Origin: Nectonema munidae
Taxonomy: Eukaryota > Nematomorpha > Nectonematoida > Nectonematidae
Assembly: GCA_030549495.1 (NCBI GenBank)
Contig: JAUIRK010001036.1
Span: 126,501-190,500, forward strand
Reading direction: 5' to 3'
Length of the DNA stretch: 64,000 bases
Shown here: positions 32,601-42,100 of the stretch, one piece after another
Numbering within the stretch: position 1 is the stretch's first letter
How the letters are laid out: the number at the start of each line of letters is the position of its first letter
Notes under the pieces: generated by a model
What the model was told of the DNA's origin: nothing
Database searches by the model: none
Seen by the model: only the letters and a program-made list of their open reading frames with translations
Position numbers and translations under genes: made by a program

Positions 32601-34517
32601 TTTCTCGTTATAATTTTTACATATTTCACATCTTTTTTATTTAGAAAATTTAGCACAAACAATTCCCTCACACTTCAAATGGATACAACTGCATGTGCTG
32701 GTTTGGTGAATGAAATAAATTTCCTGGAGCATGTTCAAGCGATAATTTCGGTGAAAGCAGAAAAACGCGGAGACATCACGATTCATATCACATCTCCTTC
32801 CCAAACACAGTAAATAAACGCAAATTTGAACTAATCAAAGTATAGAAAAGATTGTCACACTTTTCAAGACTCTTATTAGCAGATTAATAAAACCTTTCTA
32901 ATTTTCATTTCAGAACTATAGACCAATTTTGATAGAATCGGGTTTTTGAATTAAAGTATTGAACGTTTACTTTTTTCGTGTTATTAGCCATTTGCAAATA
33001 CTTGAGAAACGAATAAAAATAATTTATTTATTTTAAAATTAACTTAATAAATTATTTATTAGTGAAAATCAACCAATCATATGAGGGTTTTAAATATTTT
33101 GGTTATATCTCCGTGTACACAATTATTTACTAAAAATATTAAAACTTAGTTATTTTTATTTAAATGTTTGCATTTCAGTAGCAAATACAAGTAAACATGG
33201 AAAAAAAGAAATTAATCATTAGAAACAATTAATTTTGGGGTTGAATCATACCGTTTTCAAGTTCTTAAGTAAAAATCGGAAAATCACAGTAGTAAGCGAA
33301 ACTTTTTCGGTATTTAGGGCTTATTTTCAAAAAAAAATTCATATTCAATCTTTAAAATATTTAGGAGATTAAAGAAAAATTTTGCCGATACTAAAGTTGT
33401 AACATAACTAAGGGTGTTAATAAAAAATTGAAAACATATAGATAGTGTTTATTTACAAATTTTTCACTCAATACTTATCTCTTCTTTTTTTTTAGATTTA
33501 TTTTCTAAGTTAGTAAAAATGTTAAGTATGATTTATCTATGAAACAATTTATACTTGATTTTCCATGATTAAGATCAATGCTTTTGTCTCACCGAAGAAA
33601 AGACGATGATCATATTAGAGGTTTTCAGAGATGGCCTTTTATGACGACACACACATGGGCCGAAAATCCGCGTGGCTTGTGGAAAGTTCAAATCAGACTG
33701 GAAGGTATGTCATCTTAGTATTTCGATATACACGGCCTCTTTAGAATTAAAAAGGTTTCAAACACTTTTTTAGAACTTAGAACTGAAATTGGTATATCAG
33801 TATTTTTCAAGATCTTTTAATGAAAATTTAAATAAACTGTCTTTTTCATCCTAAAATACAAACCCTAGCTTCCATTTGTATTTAGGGATCTGTTTTACTT
33901 TACGGAATCTAGTAAAATGCAAAATTGATAAGATCTTATAATCTTTACTAAAGGCGTAAAAATATTTTGAACTGGTGATATATAAATCGTTTTTTTTTGT
34001 CAAAAAACTAAAAGTTTAAATATTTTCAAGCGTAAAAATTTCTATAGATATTAAATAAAATGCACCCCTTTCCACTAAATTATTTTTATACCTAAATACA
34101 TCCTTAATATATAATAAATAACTAAGCTAGCATGAAGTAAAATCAAATAATTAGTTACTTCATTTAATCTTTTAGATATATATTAATAAGTCAGGTAGAA
34201 TATCAAGTAACTACTTCCGTTTAAGCTAGCTAGCTGTTTTCATTTAGAATAATAATAATATAATCAATTACTTCTCTTTTAAGAGGAATAATTATTTTAG
34301 GAAAGAGAAATTGTATGCCAATTACAAAACTTCTTAAAATTTGTCTATACTTTTAGGAGGAAACAAGAACATAACTGGAGTTTTCACAGAATTAATCCTC
34401 TTTTTTCACGGCACGAAAAAGTCTCCGTACCTACATCAACTGGATCAAAAAGACAAAGCAACTTCAAAGCTAACAATCGCCAAAAAGTTACACTCTCGAT
34501 TTATGCGGGAGATTTAA
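14378..34517 (+). CDS. PCSK2: Proprotein convertase 2 (neuroendocrine convertase 2, amontillado), 13 coding exons
   Basis: Subtilisin/kexin-type endoprotease that cuts prohormones at paired basic residues in neuroendocrine secretory granules. Thirteen exons join with matching phases into 630 codons (human PC2 has 638 residues). Order: hydrophobic signal segment (residues about 16-30), prodomain, catalytic domain with Asp168 (IMDDG), His209 (HGTRCAGE) and Ser384 (SGTSASAP), then a P domain with RGD at 520-522 and a basic C-terminal tail. Asp311 in WASGDGG is the oxyanion-hole Asp that separates PC2 from furin and PC1, which have Asn; this decides the subtype. Start is the first ATG after an in-frame stop at 14336. 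Odd points: the prodomain is very diverged and its primary cleavage site reads RFKK-G instead of RKKR-G. Introns hold hAT, piggyBac and mariner elements. No coding exon is disrupted. Promoter and any upstream non-coding exon are not identified. Confidence 0.93.
14675..17435 (+). other. PC2 intron 1
   Basis: 2.76 kb, no coding element recognised. At about 15290-15580 a T-rich tract of TTCTAATTT-like units turns into an A-rich tract of AAAAAGACAATTT-like units, forming a loose large palindrome. AACTAA-like stretch at 15690-15860 in the opposite orientation. Confidence 0.45.
17436..17537 (+). CDS. PCSK2: PC2 exon 2: end of prodomain and start of mature enzyme
   Basis: 34 codons in phase 0/0, with acceptor TTTAAG and donor GTAAGAA. 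It contains the primary maturation site (KRFKK then GF) and [13 protein letters not shown], which aligns with NDPLFTKQWYL of human PC2. The site ends in Lys-Lys rather than Lys-Arg. Confidence 0.88.
18110..18218 (+). CDS. PCSK2: PC2 exon 3: catalytic Asp
   Basis: Encodes [18 protein letters not shown] through [10 protein letters not shown]; Asp168 is the catalytic Asp. Acceptor TTTTTTCAG; the donor splits the Gly codon after DD (phase 1). Confidence 0.95.
18614..18651 (+). CDS. PCSK2: PC2 exon 4 (38 bp micro-exon)
   Basis: Completes the split Gly codon and encodes [12 protein letters not shown], aligning with IDYLHPDLASNY of human PC2. Acceptor TTTTTAG, donor GTAATT. The next intron is only 77 bp. 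Confidence 0.92.
18729..18805 (+). CDS. PCSK2: PC2 exon 5
   Basis: Encodes [17 protein letters not shown] then TDDWFN, close to the human PC2 segment just before the catalytic His. Acceptor TTTTAAG; donor after AAC AG (phase 2). Confidence 0.95.
19500..20050 (+). pseudogene. piggyBac transposase remnant in PC2 intron 5
   Basis: Broken frames resemble piggyBac transposase. [20 protein letters not shown] lies near 19526-19590. At 19800-20000 there is [17 protein letters not shown] followed by [19 protein letters not shown] and [13 protein letters not shown], which match the conserved region around the first catalytic Asp (usual T-I/V-D-E-Q); here the Asp is Glu. Stops separate the pieces and no terminal repeats were found. 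Confidence 0.6.
20590..20720 (+). repeat. Dispersed repeat, copy 1
   Basis: TTTATAAAGTTTGTGTAAAA, AGTTATTAGGTCAACAAAAG, a CAACTTTTTA block and TTTTTTAATAGT recur in the same order at about 39960-40065 in an AHCY intron. Class unknown. Confidence 0.5.
21310..21550. repeat. T-rich to A-rich degenerate palindrome
   Basis: TTCTATTT-type units (21345-21440) are followed by their approximate complement (ATAGAATGG, ACAGATAAAAT, AAAAGGTAAAAG; 21450-21545). Same layout as 15290-15580. Not coding. Confidence 0.4.
21952..22040 (+). CDS. PCSK2: PC2 exon 6: catalytic His
   Basis: Encodes [17 protein letters not shown] then [13 protein letters not shown]; His209 is the catalytic His. Acceptor TTTTCATTAG, donor GTTAAA, phases 2/1. 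The preceding 3.1-kb intron holds a piggyBac remnant. Confidence 0.95.
22490..22665 (+). CDS. PCSK2: PC2 exon 7
   Basis: Encodes [37 protein letters not shown] and NGVNE, nearly collinear with human PC2. Acceptor TTTTTGTAG, donor GTATGT. Confidence 0.95.
22753..22767. repeat. C15 homopolymer
   Basis: Run of 15 C in otherwise AT-rich intron 7 of PC2; length may be uncertain in the assembly. Confidence 0.8.
23305..23517 (+). CDS. PCSK2: PC2 exon 8: oxyanion-hole Asp
   Basis: Encodes [10 protein letters not shown] followed by [27 protein letters not shown] and LASTFSNG. Asp311 (SGDGG) marks PC2 rather than furin or PC1. Donor GTATTG in phase 0; a 3-kb hAT element begins only 23 bp past the exon end. 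Confidence 0.95.
23756..24040 (-). pseudogene. hAT transposase C-terminal dimerisation piece
   Basis: Contains [40 protein letters not shown] and [20 protein letters not shown], typical of the hAT C-terminal domain. Separated from the previous piece by a stop. Confidence 0.8.
24056..24715 (-). pseudogene. hAT transposase middle and helical piece
   Basis: 219 codons open. Contains [28 protein letters not shown] and [33 protein letters not shown] and [11 protein letters not shown], the order seen in SCAND3/ZBED-type transposases after the second catalytic Asp. Ends at a stop before the C-terminal domain. Confidence 0.78.
24690..24990 (-). pseudogene. hAT transposase core piece
   Basis: Reads [39 protein letters not shown] and [14 protein letters not shown], the second catalytic Asp region (ATDGAPSM) of hAT transposases. 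The following conserved CxxH segment is missing and the frame changes, so the core is deleted internally. Confidence 0.75.
25098..25231. mobile_element. piggyBac-type MITE inside the hAT
   Basis: TTAA at both ends (25098-25101, 25228-25231) with inverted ends CCCATTTAAGACCAAT / ATTGGTCGTAAATGGG. The 126-bp interior includes the palindrome GTTCCAAAATAGGAAC. TTAA duplication is the piggyBac signature. No transposase; the small + ORF across it is incidental. Confidence 0.85.
25292..25531 (-). pseudogene. hAT transposase N-terminal piece (BED-like finger)
   Basis: 79 codons: basic start [20 protein letters not shown], then C-L-I-C ([13 protein letters not shown]) and [11 protein letters not shown]. 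This matches the N-terminus of ZBED5/SCAND3-like transposases, with H where the finger is expected. The frame ends before the core domain. Confidence 0.7.
26646..26746 (+). CDS. PCSK2: PC2 exon 9: catalytic Ser
   Basis: Encodes [23 protein letters not shown] and FALALEA; Ser384 is the catalytic Ser. Acceptor TTCATTTAG, donor GTTCTT (weak). A dispersed repeat starts about 14 bp into the next intron. Confidence 0.95.
26761..26900 (+). repeat. 140-bp repeat copy 1, beside PC2 exon 9
   Basis: Nearly identical to 28241-28383 (only a few differences over about 130 bp, including a 2-bp TA gap). It lies 14 bp past exon 9. Open frame on + reads [20 protein letters not shown] and FRLKSRPHK, with no known domain recognised. 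Confidence 0.85.
27336..27569 (+). CDS. PCSK2: PC2 exon 10: end of catalytic domain, start of P domain
   Basis: Encodes [36 protein letters not shown] and ERVHCQGGY, aligning closely with human PC2. Acceptor CATTTAG, donor GTAAAA. The next intron (5.1 kb) carries a MITE and a mariner interrupted by a piggyBac. Confidence 0.95.
27680..28051. mobile_element. Foldback MITE in PC2 intron 10
   Basis: Arms of about 80-90 bp (27680-27758 and 27961-28051) are inverted copies sharing CCTTGTTAAG, CATCTCAACAAA and the exact block AGATTATTATGTAAGTAAAA. The right arm has a short insert. Interior about 200 bp, non-coding. Flanked by TATATATC-like sequence; superfamily not assigned. Confidence 0.75.
28241..28383 (+). 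repeat. 140-bp repeat copy 2, in the mariner 5' region
   Basis: Counterpart of 26761-26900, located between the mariner left end and its transposase frame. It may be part of this mariner family's leader. Confidence 0.8.
28440..29067 (+). pseudogene. Mariner transposase, N-terminal half
   Basis: Starts near [10 protein letters not shown], then [18 protein letters not shown], then (28641 on) [39 protein letters not shown] and [19 protein letters not shown]. In a shifted frame follow [20 protein letters not shown] (first catalytic Asp) and [17 protein letters not shown]. At least three frame changes. Confidence 0.82.
29188..30160 (-). pseudogene. piggyBac transposase, C-terminal two thirds
   Basis: Just upstream of the long frame is [15 protein letters not shown] (first catalytic Asp, near 30140-30100). 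The 269-codon frame (29997-29188) has [19 protein letters not shown] (second Asp), [17 protein letters not shown] (third Asp), [18 protein letters not shown] and a Cys-rich C-terminus ([27 protein letters not shown]). One or two frame breaks separate it from the N-terminal pieces, so it is nearly intact but dead. Confidence 0.88.
30128..30890 (-). pseudogene. piggyBac transposase, N-terminal pieces
   Basis: 30890-30642 encodes an acidic N-terminus ([18 protein letters not shown]). 30391-30140 encodes [40 protein letters not shown] and [11 protein letters not shown], typical of the piggyBac DDE lead-in. Frameshifts lie between the pieces. Confidence 0.82.
30949..30980. repeat. (GAAA)n microsatellite
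   Basis: Tandem GAAA units just 5' of the piggyBac transposase start. Confidence 0.8.
31443..31850 (+). pseudogene. Mariner transposase, C-terminal half
   Basis: Pieces [25 protein letters not shown], then [13 protein letters not shown] and [28 protein letters not shown]. The usual SPDLNPMDYY reads as if Asp were Val, and frames change several times. Confidence 0.8.
32013..32335 (-). repeat. Dispersed repeat, reverse copy
   Basis: Reverse complement of the repeat at 4560-4830, sharing TATATTTATACCGACAATGT, CAAATATTAAAACGCTTATA and GGTTTATTTTATCG. It starts about 50 bp past the mariner right end. The 61-codon ORF here is not supported as a gene. Confidence 0.65.
32645..32809 (+). CDS. PCSK2: PC2 exon 11: P domain with RGD
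   Basis: Encodes [21 protein letters not shown] and [16 protein letters not shown], matching human EHVQAVITVNATRRGDLNI. The conserved RGD is at 520-522. Acceptor TTTATTTAG, donor GTAAAT, phases 2/2. An upstream ATG at 32583 in this frame lies in the intron. Confidence 0.92.
33574..33704 (+). CDS. PCSK2: PC2 exon 12: P domain
   Basis: Encodes [19 protein letters not shown] then [16 protein letters not shown], matching human ILLSRRPRDDDSKVGFDKW and FMTTHTWGEDARGTW. Acceptor GATTAAG, donor GTATGT. Confidence 0.93.
34080..34270 (+). repeat. AACTAA/AGCTAG-rich degenerate stretch
   Basis: TAACTAAGCTAGC, AATTAGTTACTTC, AAGTAACTACTTCC and GCTAGCTAGCTG. Similar stretches lie at 120-300, 18420-18560, 22190-22260 and 22840-23060, all in the same orientation. 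Confidence 0.4.
34357..34517 (+). CDS. PCSK2: PC2 exon 13: C-terminus and stop
   Basis: Encodes [19 protein letters not shown] then a basic tail ending FMREI and TAA (34515-34517), collinear with GVLKEWTLMLHGTQSAPYI of human PC2. Acceptor CTTTTAG; the first two bases complete a Gly codon. Confidence 0.9.
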
Positions 34518-34660
34518 AAATGGCGACATGAACAATTTTTCGCCTCATTTATGTAGATACCTGTGATACTTTCGTCTTATTTTTACTTAATCATTTGTCT
34601 AGAGTACATAACTTATACATATTTATTACATAAAAACATTTTTTAAATGCAAAAATTATA

Positions 34661-34666
34661 AATAAA
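34661..34666 (+). promoter_or_regulatory. Candidate polyadenylation signal of PC2
   Basis: AATAAA about 144 bp after the PC2 stop. In such AT-rich DNA the hexamer is common by chance, so only its position supports it. Confidence 0.35.
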
Positions 34667-35969
34667 TATTCTTAAGCTTAATCAAAATACATCATACTTT
34701 TAGCTAATATGTATTCCGATCATGAGAGCAAACAAATCAAAAATTTTCCATTTATGCTCTTCCCAATTTTCGCAATTCAACATATATTTCACGTTTTGAA
34801 AGTTTCTTTCATTTATGGTTTTCAGATGAAACAATAAACAACATATATTGAGTTATATTATATTAGTGGCTTCAGAAAATTTTAAACCTTCACACTGTGG
34901 TAATGGACAAACCGCAGAAGAGGTATTGCGCATTTGCTATTTAATCTTTGAGGAACCATTTTTCAAAAGAAAGTCATTAAAGAAGTAACAGTCGTATGTA
35001 TGATTTTTTTGCTACTTCAAAATCTTCAGAACTGCAAAAGCAATTTCATTTTAAACAATTATTGCAGTAAATAAAAGGAAACCAACATTTTAGCATAATT
35101 CGTAAATAGCAATATTCTTTTCACAGTAAAATCATAGTATATTTTCAAAATTAGAGCTAGTGAACTATTTAAAAGAATTACTTTTTCAAAAGTGATACAA
35201 ATTAGCTTATTTCATTTCGGTAGGAAATTATTATTCATAGAACAGTAAAAAAATTCAAGCATTGAAAAAATGAATTGAAACGCATCAAAATGAAAAATTA
35301 AAAAGAAGAAGGTACACCTCTTTGAGGAATGACTAGAGCAACTGTAATCCTAGCGATGGTTATTAAAGGTTTAAAGTATTTTCTAGACTAAAATATTATG
35401 CAACGGAATCGATATATGATTTATTTTGAGTTATAAATTTTTGTTATTTGTCAAAGCAATTCCAAATATGCGTAAAATTTTAAGGATGAAAGAGAGAGGC
35501 AATTTGCGCCTTTGTTCACCTTAATTTTTTGAAAAAGTACTTCAAGAAATCTTTAATCGATGCAGTAATTCTTCTAAGAAAATGCGTTCAAAATATTTTT
35601 CAAGAATATTTTAACTCAAAATTAATATTAGTTCATTTATAAAACATTATTGTTATAAAAAAGCTTTTCTTTGTTGCAAAACGCAAATTTAGATTAAAAA
35701 GAAATTTTCTTATTAAAAGAGTAAGAAAAGATGTTAAAAAAGTAATTAAGGAATGAAGTTCGAATCAATATTAATTAATCTATTTCAAATGAGTCTATTT
35801 TTCTATTTACTATACAAGTTTATCCTATATAATATTAATTTTATCATAATTTTTATGTTGAGTCTAAAATAATCAAAATTCAAGGAATTTATAATCAACA
35901 GTTCAAGACAAAGTATAAAAGTAGAAAAACATAATCATTTTTATGGATTAACAAATATGAATTGAGGGT

Positions 35970-36101
35970 TCAATATTTATAGCATTCATCTTTGAAGGGA
36001 CCATCAGTAGGAATGTGCATGTATTCAGCTTGTTCAATCCTTAGCTTGGTTAATTTAGCGTTGACATGATTCAAATGCAATTCAGCAATTTCTTCGTCCA
36101 G
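35970..36101 (-). CDS. AHCY: AHCY terminal exon and stop
   Basis: Encodes [20 protein letters not shown] then [10 protein letters not shown] and TGA (stop at 35972-35970). Aligns with human [20 protein letters not shown] and GPFKPDHYRY; the Lys and Tyr of the C-terminal arm are kept. Confidence 0.94.
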   Translation of the reverse strand: MDEEIAELHLNHVNAKLTKLRIEQAEYMHIPTDGPFKDECYKY

Positions 36102-39100
36102 CTTAAAAAAATTAAATGTGTATCACTCATCGCATATTTGTTTTCAATCCAAATATCGATATATTACTCACGCTAGAGTTCAAAATTTTTTCTTAAACCA
36201 GTATAGAAAAGCAATAATTTATTAAAAAATTTTTCCCAATAAATTAACAATAAATTGATTGAATTATTTGATTAAACAATGACCTTTCAACTCAATTATA
36301 TAAATTTCTCAAATATATATAATTCTTTTGGAATTTGTAAATTGCGAATGCCAATGTTTTATTAGATAAATGGACTATAAGTATGTAGGTAGTATGTTAA
36401 AATCTTATTGATTTTCCAATCGATAAAAATGCCTGCAATGACAACACCTATTGAAGTTTAAAGAAATTTCTATACTCGTTTTTTTTCTCTTTATACTTTA
36501 CTTTGATCCTTAAAACTTAGGCTCATTTATTAAGTTGTTTAGTTTGTTCACTTAGTTATTCAGTCAGTCAGTTAGCAGAGTAGTTGGTTAATTTTTCAGG
36601 CCTGATTTTACAGCGCCAAAAAAGATTTTCGCTAAACTGGGCCATTCTGATTATTTCAAGCGATTTCTTAAATTAATTACATGGACTTTGATAAAAAAGT
36701 TTTCAAAAAATTAAAATTAATGAGAAAAGCTTTTAACACTTGGTGTAGAAATTCATTGCATTAAGAGAATGGTGCCTAAGAGAGCCAACATAAGGGAAAA
36801 GATGTACATTTTGAAAAATTACCCCGAATATGGCAGAAAAAGAAGATTGACCATGCAAAGCCATAAATAATATAGACGCGATTCACACGTTTGATGAAAT
36901 GAGATCAAATAAATATTCTGGATATAGTGCTTATTCTTTAGAAATGCTCAAATATTATAGCATGAAGTTACTGACATTCCAAAAATTTTAGTTCAAAACA
37001 TTCTCAACGGTACTCCAATTCATGAGTCTTGGAATTAAAGTTTAATTATATCATTATATAAGGCCAAAGGATCTATTATTTATTGTCATAATAATGCATA
37101 GCCTTTATTTTGCTTACGTAGACTTGAAGAAGGTTTTTCATTCTGCTTCTATAATTTTAATTAAATTAACACTAAGAAAAAAAGGAACAGAGAGAACTGT
37201 GGACTTACCTTGAAAATATTGGACCGGATCAACAAATAGTTCTATTCCTTAAAGATTTGAGAGATCGTTTTTAGTGGCATGATAAAAAGCTTTCACTTGG
37301 TTAGAATGTAGGATATCTAATGATAAGACTTTTTGTAAGCATGTAACAGTTTAAGTACTAGAAGATCCAAATCTCAAAGGGCCTTTGTGATAATCAGTTT
37401 CAATAAGTGGTGGAAAGCAATAAGGAGAGAAAAGGCTTTATTCACAGCCTCTCTATGTCTCAATGTAAAAGTCTCAGACAAAAAAACAGTCGTAAACTTG
37501 TTCTATTCATTCAACTTTGGATCCTATTTGTCAGCCTATTTTGGTCAAAAACTATAACTATTTTGGAAGTATGGATTTTCTAACGATATGTCCTATCACT
37601 GGGTATAATGATGGTGAATTGAATGAATTTATTAAGTTCACGCTAGGTATAAATTTTACTTTGAAGGAGATGCGTGATAAGTTTGTCAAAAGCTATGAAT
37701 GTCAAAATTATTTGTTTTCAAGATCACGTGAAGAATTTTGTGGAATTCTATCTCAAAACGTTATTATAATGTGGTTTAATAATGGTGGTATAAATTTTGA
37801 AAATCATAAAAAAAATTGAGGATGTGCTGATTTTTAAGTTAAGGGATTGTGTGGGACGTTTCCAGCCCATCCTTGCGGATATTATGGTCCTGCCCGGAAT
37901 ACGGAGTCCAGTTCCATTCCACTAACAAATAGTAGACAGTTGTTGTTAGCCACTTGATTACACTATCTCGTTATAAGTGTAATCAAACAGTTCATTACAG
38001 AGAGAAAAAATTAAATTTCCTAAAAATGTGCTGAGGGAGTATTGCTAATAGGAGACTCGACATAAAGAATTACAATTAAAATAAAAAAATGGGAGATGAA
38101 GAGTGTAGAAATTAAGCACAGTATTAAAGAACGCCTTTCGAAGAAAAGTTCTTTTTGTTCAAATACCTTTTTCGGGAGTAAAAAAATTCCAATTTTGTCT
38201 TCGGCTAAAATTTTGTCTTTTTTAGACCAAATGTCCAACTGAGCGTATACTTGATTGCAAAAGGAATTACTCATCACAAATGACGGATGTCCCATTGCAC
38301 AGCCCAAATTGACGAGTCTTCCAGAGCAGAGGAGAATTACATGGCGGCCATTGGGTAACTTGTAGCGGTCAACCTGTCAAAAATAGTCATAAAAATATAT
38401 AAAATCTTAAGAATTTAAATTAGTTATGTATAAATTAGATTCGCACCCTTATTAACTAAGGAAATTCCAAGATTTTCTTGTAATTTGAAGATTTTTTAAA
38501 ATATTGAAAATAGATATTAATAAATTTAATTTTAATGACAGGTATACTATTCTGATCTTTTATGGGAAAATAAAGGACAAAATTTTATATATTTATAATT
38601 AATAATAAAAACAATTAGGTTAAAATTTTAGTGTTCATTTGAAAAATCACTTTTACATATAACAGTTACATACGGCCTCCCTTTTTCCTACTTTGCTACA
38701 TAGGGAACGTGATTCGGTAATGAAAGAAATAGTAGGTTTTCTTCTAAACAGTGAATTTTTTCTCGAAGCGTAAATTTATTTTCGTAAAGTAATGTAACCT
38801 CATTTCAGTAAATAAAGGAAGTTGGAACAAATGTTCCGTATTATTTTTTTGATATTATAAATTTTTAAATAGTAATTAAAAAATATACAACAAAATTCTC
38901 AAATTTAGGCGCCCACATATGGCTAAAAAATGAAATTGGAGTACGCAATTTTTTAGCTAATTATTTGGAACAAATATCCAACTATTTTTTGAAAAAATTT
39001 AAATGTTGTAATAATTTTAATCATAAATTTTTTAATGATTAATCTCAGATGAAAAATAACGTATTAAGAATTTATTTGAACACAAAATAGAAGAATTGAT

Positions 39101-42100
39101 GGCAATACCTATTTCTTGTAAAATCGAATCAGTAGAAAAATTTTTTAGAAATAATTTATTGAACTAGAGAATAAGAACTGGAATTTAAATCTAATTTTTT
39201 AAAAGATGAAAGATTTTCAATATTTTTTTTCTTAAAATTTGACATTTAAAAATTTTTTAATTTCAATACGCGATTTAAACAAAAAGGTGGAAATTGAGTG
39301 ACGCGCAGAAAAACAAAAAACCCGTTAGCATTTTTTGTATAAATTAAAATGTTTTATAATAATTTTATCTACCCAACTTATTATAAGTTCTAAACATGAC
39401 ATTCAAGGTATAACTAGAACAAAAGGTTTATGATTTTATATTTAGCCGTATTAAACACATACTTATATTATAATATAGGATTACTAAAACTAATGAAGTG
39501 TTCACTTTTTGACTTAGTGGGGGCTGGCAACAACTGGTTCAGACAATAATTTCTTTAATTTCAACAACTATTTAGGATTTTCATAAATAGAGAAGCTTTC
39601 TTCATTTTAAGAGTCGCCAACCCTTTACGAGAAATATGGTAAAATTGGGTCTTTCGATAAAAAATAATGGCAGATGTGATAAAGCGCAAAACATTTACAA
39701 TAGAATTTTATTTAAACAGATGAGAATTAAAAATTTTAAGTTTGGTAAAAAATATTTATACTTGAATACCTTTTTTAGTTCTTCCTAAACAGAAATTTAA
39801 TAGAAAATTGAAAAACGATGCAAATGCGATAGTGCAAATTTAGCATATAACAGAAAAAGTCATGGAAATGTGTTATGTTGTAACGTAAGAATAGAGCATT
39901 TGAGAGGCAATAAATTCAAATTTTATTTTCTAATAGAACTTCCAAAAGATACCAATGGCTTTATTTTATAAAGTTTGTGTAAAATAAGTTCCAGTCATTA
40001 CATCAACAAAGGTCAACTTTTTAATAGTCCATTTTTTGTATGTAATCTCGATTTTATAAAAATTCCAAAAGATAACAAACGAGGAGAAAGTTTTGAAATG
40101 AATCGTATACTGTCATGACTAAAAATGATATTGTTCATTTTTACAATTATTGAAATGAACATTTTTATTATAGGTAAAAAATTTGGCCTCTACGTTTCCG
40201 GTGATAAATTTATAATCTCAATGAAAAGCTTGAATTAAAAAGAGTGTTTAATTTTAAATCATTCGGCCAAGTCAGACATTGAAATTAGCAAACTACTTAA
40301 GCTGCTATATCCAGAACTATTCCATGTCTTCTTTCGCGTTGAAAGTTAACACTAGAAAACCCATTTTTACAGCTAGAAAAGCCATTGAATTGCACACGAC
40401 CTCAACATAGAAGTTAAGAAAGACAAAGCTAAAAAAATTGCTATAAAATAAATACAATGTTTATTTTAATTTAAAATTAATTATTTTTTACCGTTTAGGT
40501 AAAAAATTTAATTATCTTAATTCGCAAAATTTAACTTAATTAATGCTCAAAAATATTTAATGTCTGAAAAGCCTTGAAAATAATCCTTTTTAACTAAAAA
40601 ATGCTTTTGGTAAACGTTAGGGGTTCTGTCCAAGCCAATGGCTTTTCTAGTGGCAATGCACATTTTTTGGCAATAATTTGTTTAATATAGAGAAGAAATT
40701 ACAGGTTGACTATCAATAATCCGTCAATCAACCACTTAGTTATAGCAATATCCGTCAATCATTGATTCTGTTTTTTTTAAAGAAAAATTGATCTTAAATT
40801 TTATTAAAAAATTGTAACGAAATTAAAGTTTACTAAAAAAAGTTTATAGGTATTGAAAATTTAAAATTCAAAATATGTTGATTAGTTGTAATTTTGGTCT
40901 ATTTTAACCTAATACATGGCTAATCCGGCACTCTCTAAGTCCTAATGAGGCCCGATTAGTGATTTTAGTAATAAAGGAATCCTTGCAAAATCATTTGTTC
41001 CATATTATGGCTTAAGCTGGAAAAAATAATTGAAAAACTGAATCTCTTTTCTTTTTTTGGTTTTACTCTGAAAGTTGTGTTTGATTTAAATAAGAAAATC
41101 ACGCATGTTATGTGTTGTATCCGAAACTACATGCAAAAAAGATTAATAAAAACGAAAAAATGAATATACATGCAAAATACAAGTATATCCACAGTACATA
41201 TATAATCCTCTCTAAGACGCAGAGACAACAACAGTCACAGGAGAAGGATAAATCTAGCGAATAAATTATAATATCAATACTTAATTAAGAAAAATGATTA
41301 TAGAATAATAATTTATAAGATATTTAGCACATATTTATCACATATACTCTAAAATGTCTGAAGCAATTTTAAAATGAAAAGTAATAAGCACACAAAAAAA
41401 TACATACACATTTTGGAAATAAATGTAGGTTATTTTGTTTGTATCTGAATTCCTGGTGTGATGGTGCAATACACAAGTATATTATATGTGTATGCATGTA
41501 TGTGAATAATATTTTGATGCTGATTAGAACAAAGAGAGGCAGCTAAGCACAAAAAGATCTATAATCGCCGTCACGTGAAGGTTGAAAAAAAGAATAGCAT
41601 ATTTTAGGTGTAACGTGAGCACTACTTGTGGCTTGATGTTAACTTTTTCAAGAGCGTTTGCATTCAACCACGCCACATCAATCTCATTGTCAAAATGTCC
41701 GATATTGCAGATGATGGCGTCTTCCTTCATGAGCAAGAAATGTTCTTGACGAATCACGGAGCAGCAGCCGGTAGCAGTGACAAAAATATGACATTGAGAA
41801 ACAACATCTTCGAGAGTGTTGATTTGGAAGCCTAAGGCAGATGCAGAAACAAAAATACTTCACCCTAAATAATCAGAGTGATGTACCGATTAGATCGGCA
41901 ACTGCTTAATCGGTTTTTTTGTTTTATCCGTATCGCTAAATTTTTTATTCTTCACTGATTTTATCAGCAAAACCAATAAACAAATTAAAGTTATACTTTA
42001 ATGACTTATAAAGTAATACTATATATTATAGATAGAGTATGCGCTAATGAGTTTTTAAGTTATAAATAACCTTTCTATTTTATGCATGCGCTTTGTAAAG

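Noticed and set aside
32583-32813. 76-codon ORF starting with a hydrophobic, signal-like segment
   Set aside because: The start lies in PC2 intron 10; only 32645-32809 is coding, as exon 11.
17436-34517. Furin or PC1 identity for the convertase
   Set aside because: Asp in the oxyanion-hole motif SGDGG and overall similarity fit PC2; furin and PC1 have Asn.
37855-37990. tRNA-derived SINE or Helitron end
   Set aside because: A B-box-like GTTCCATTCC and a hairpin are present, but no convincing A box, no CTRR end and no second copy in the window.
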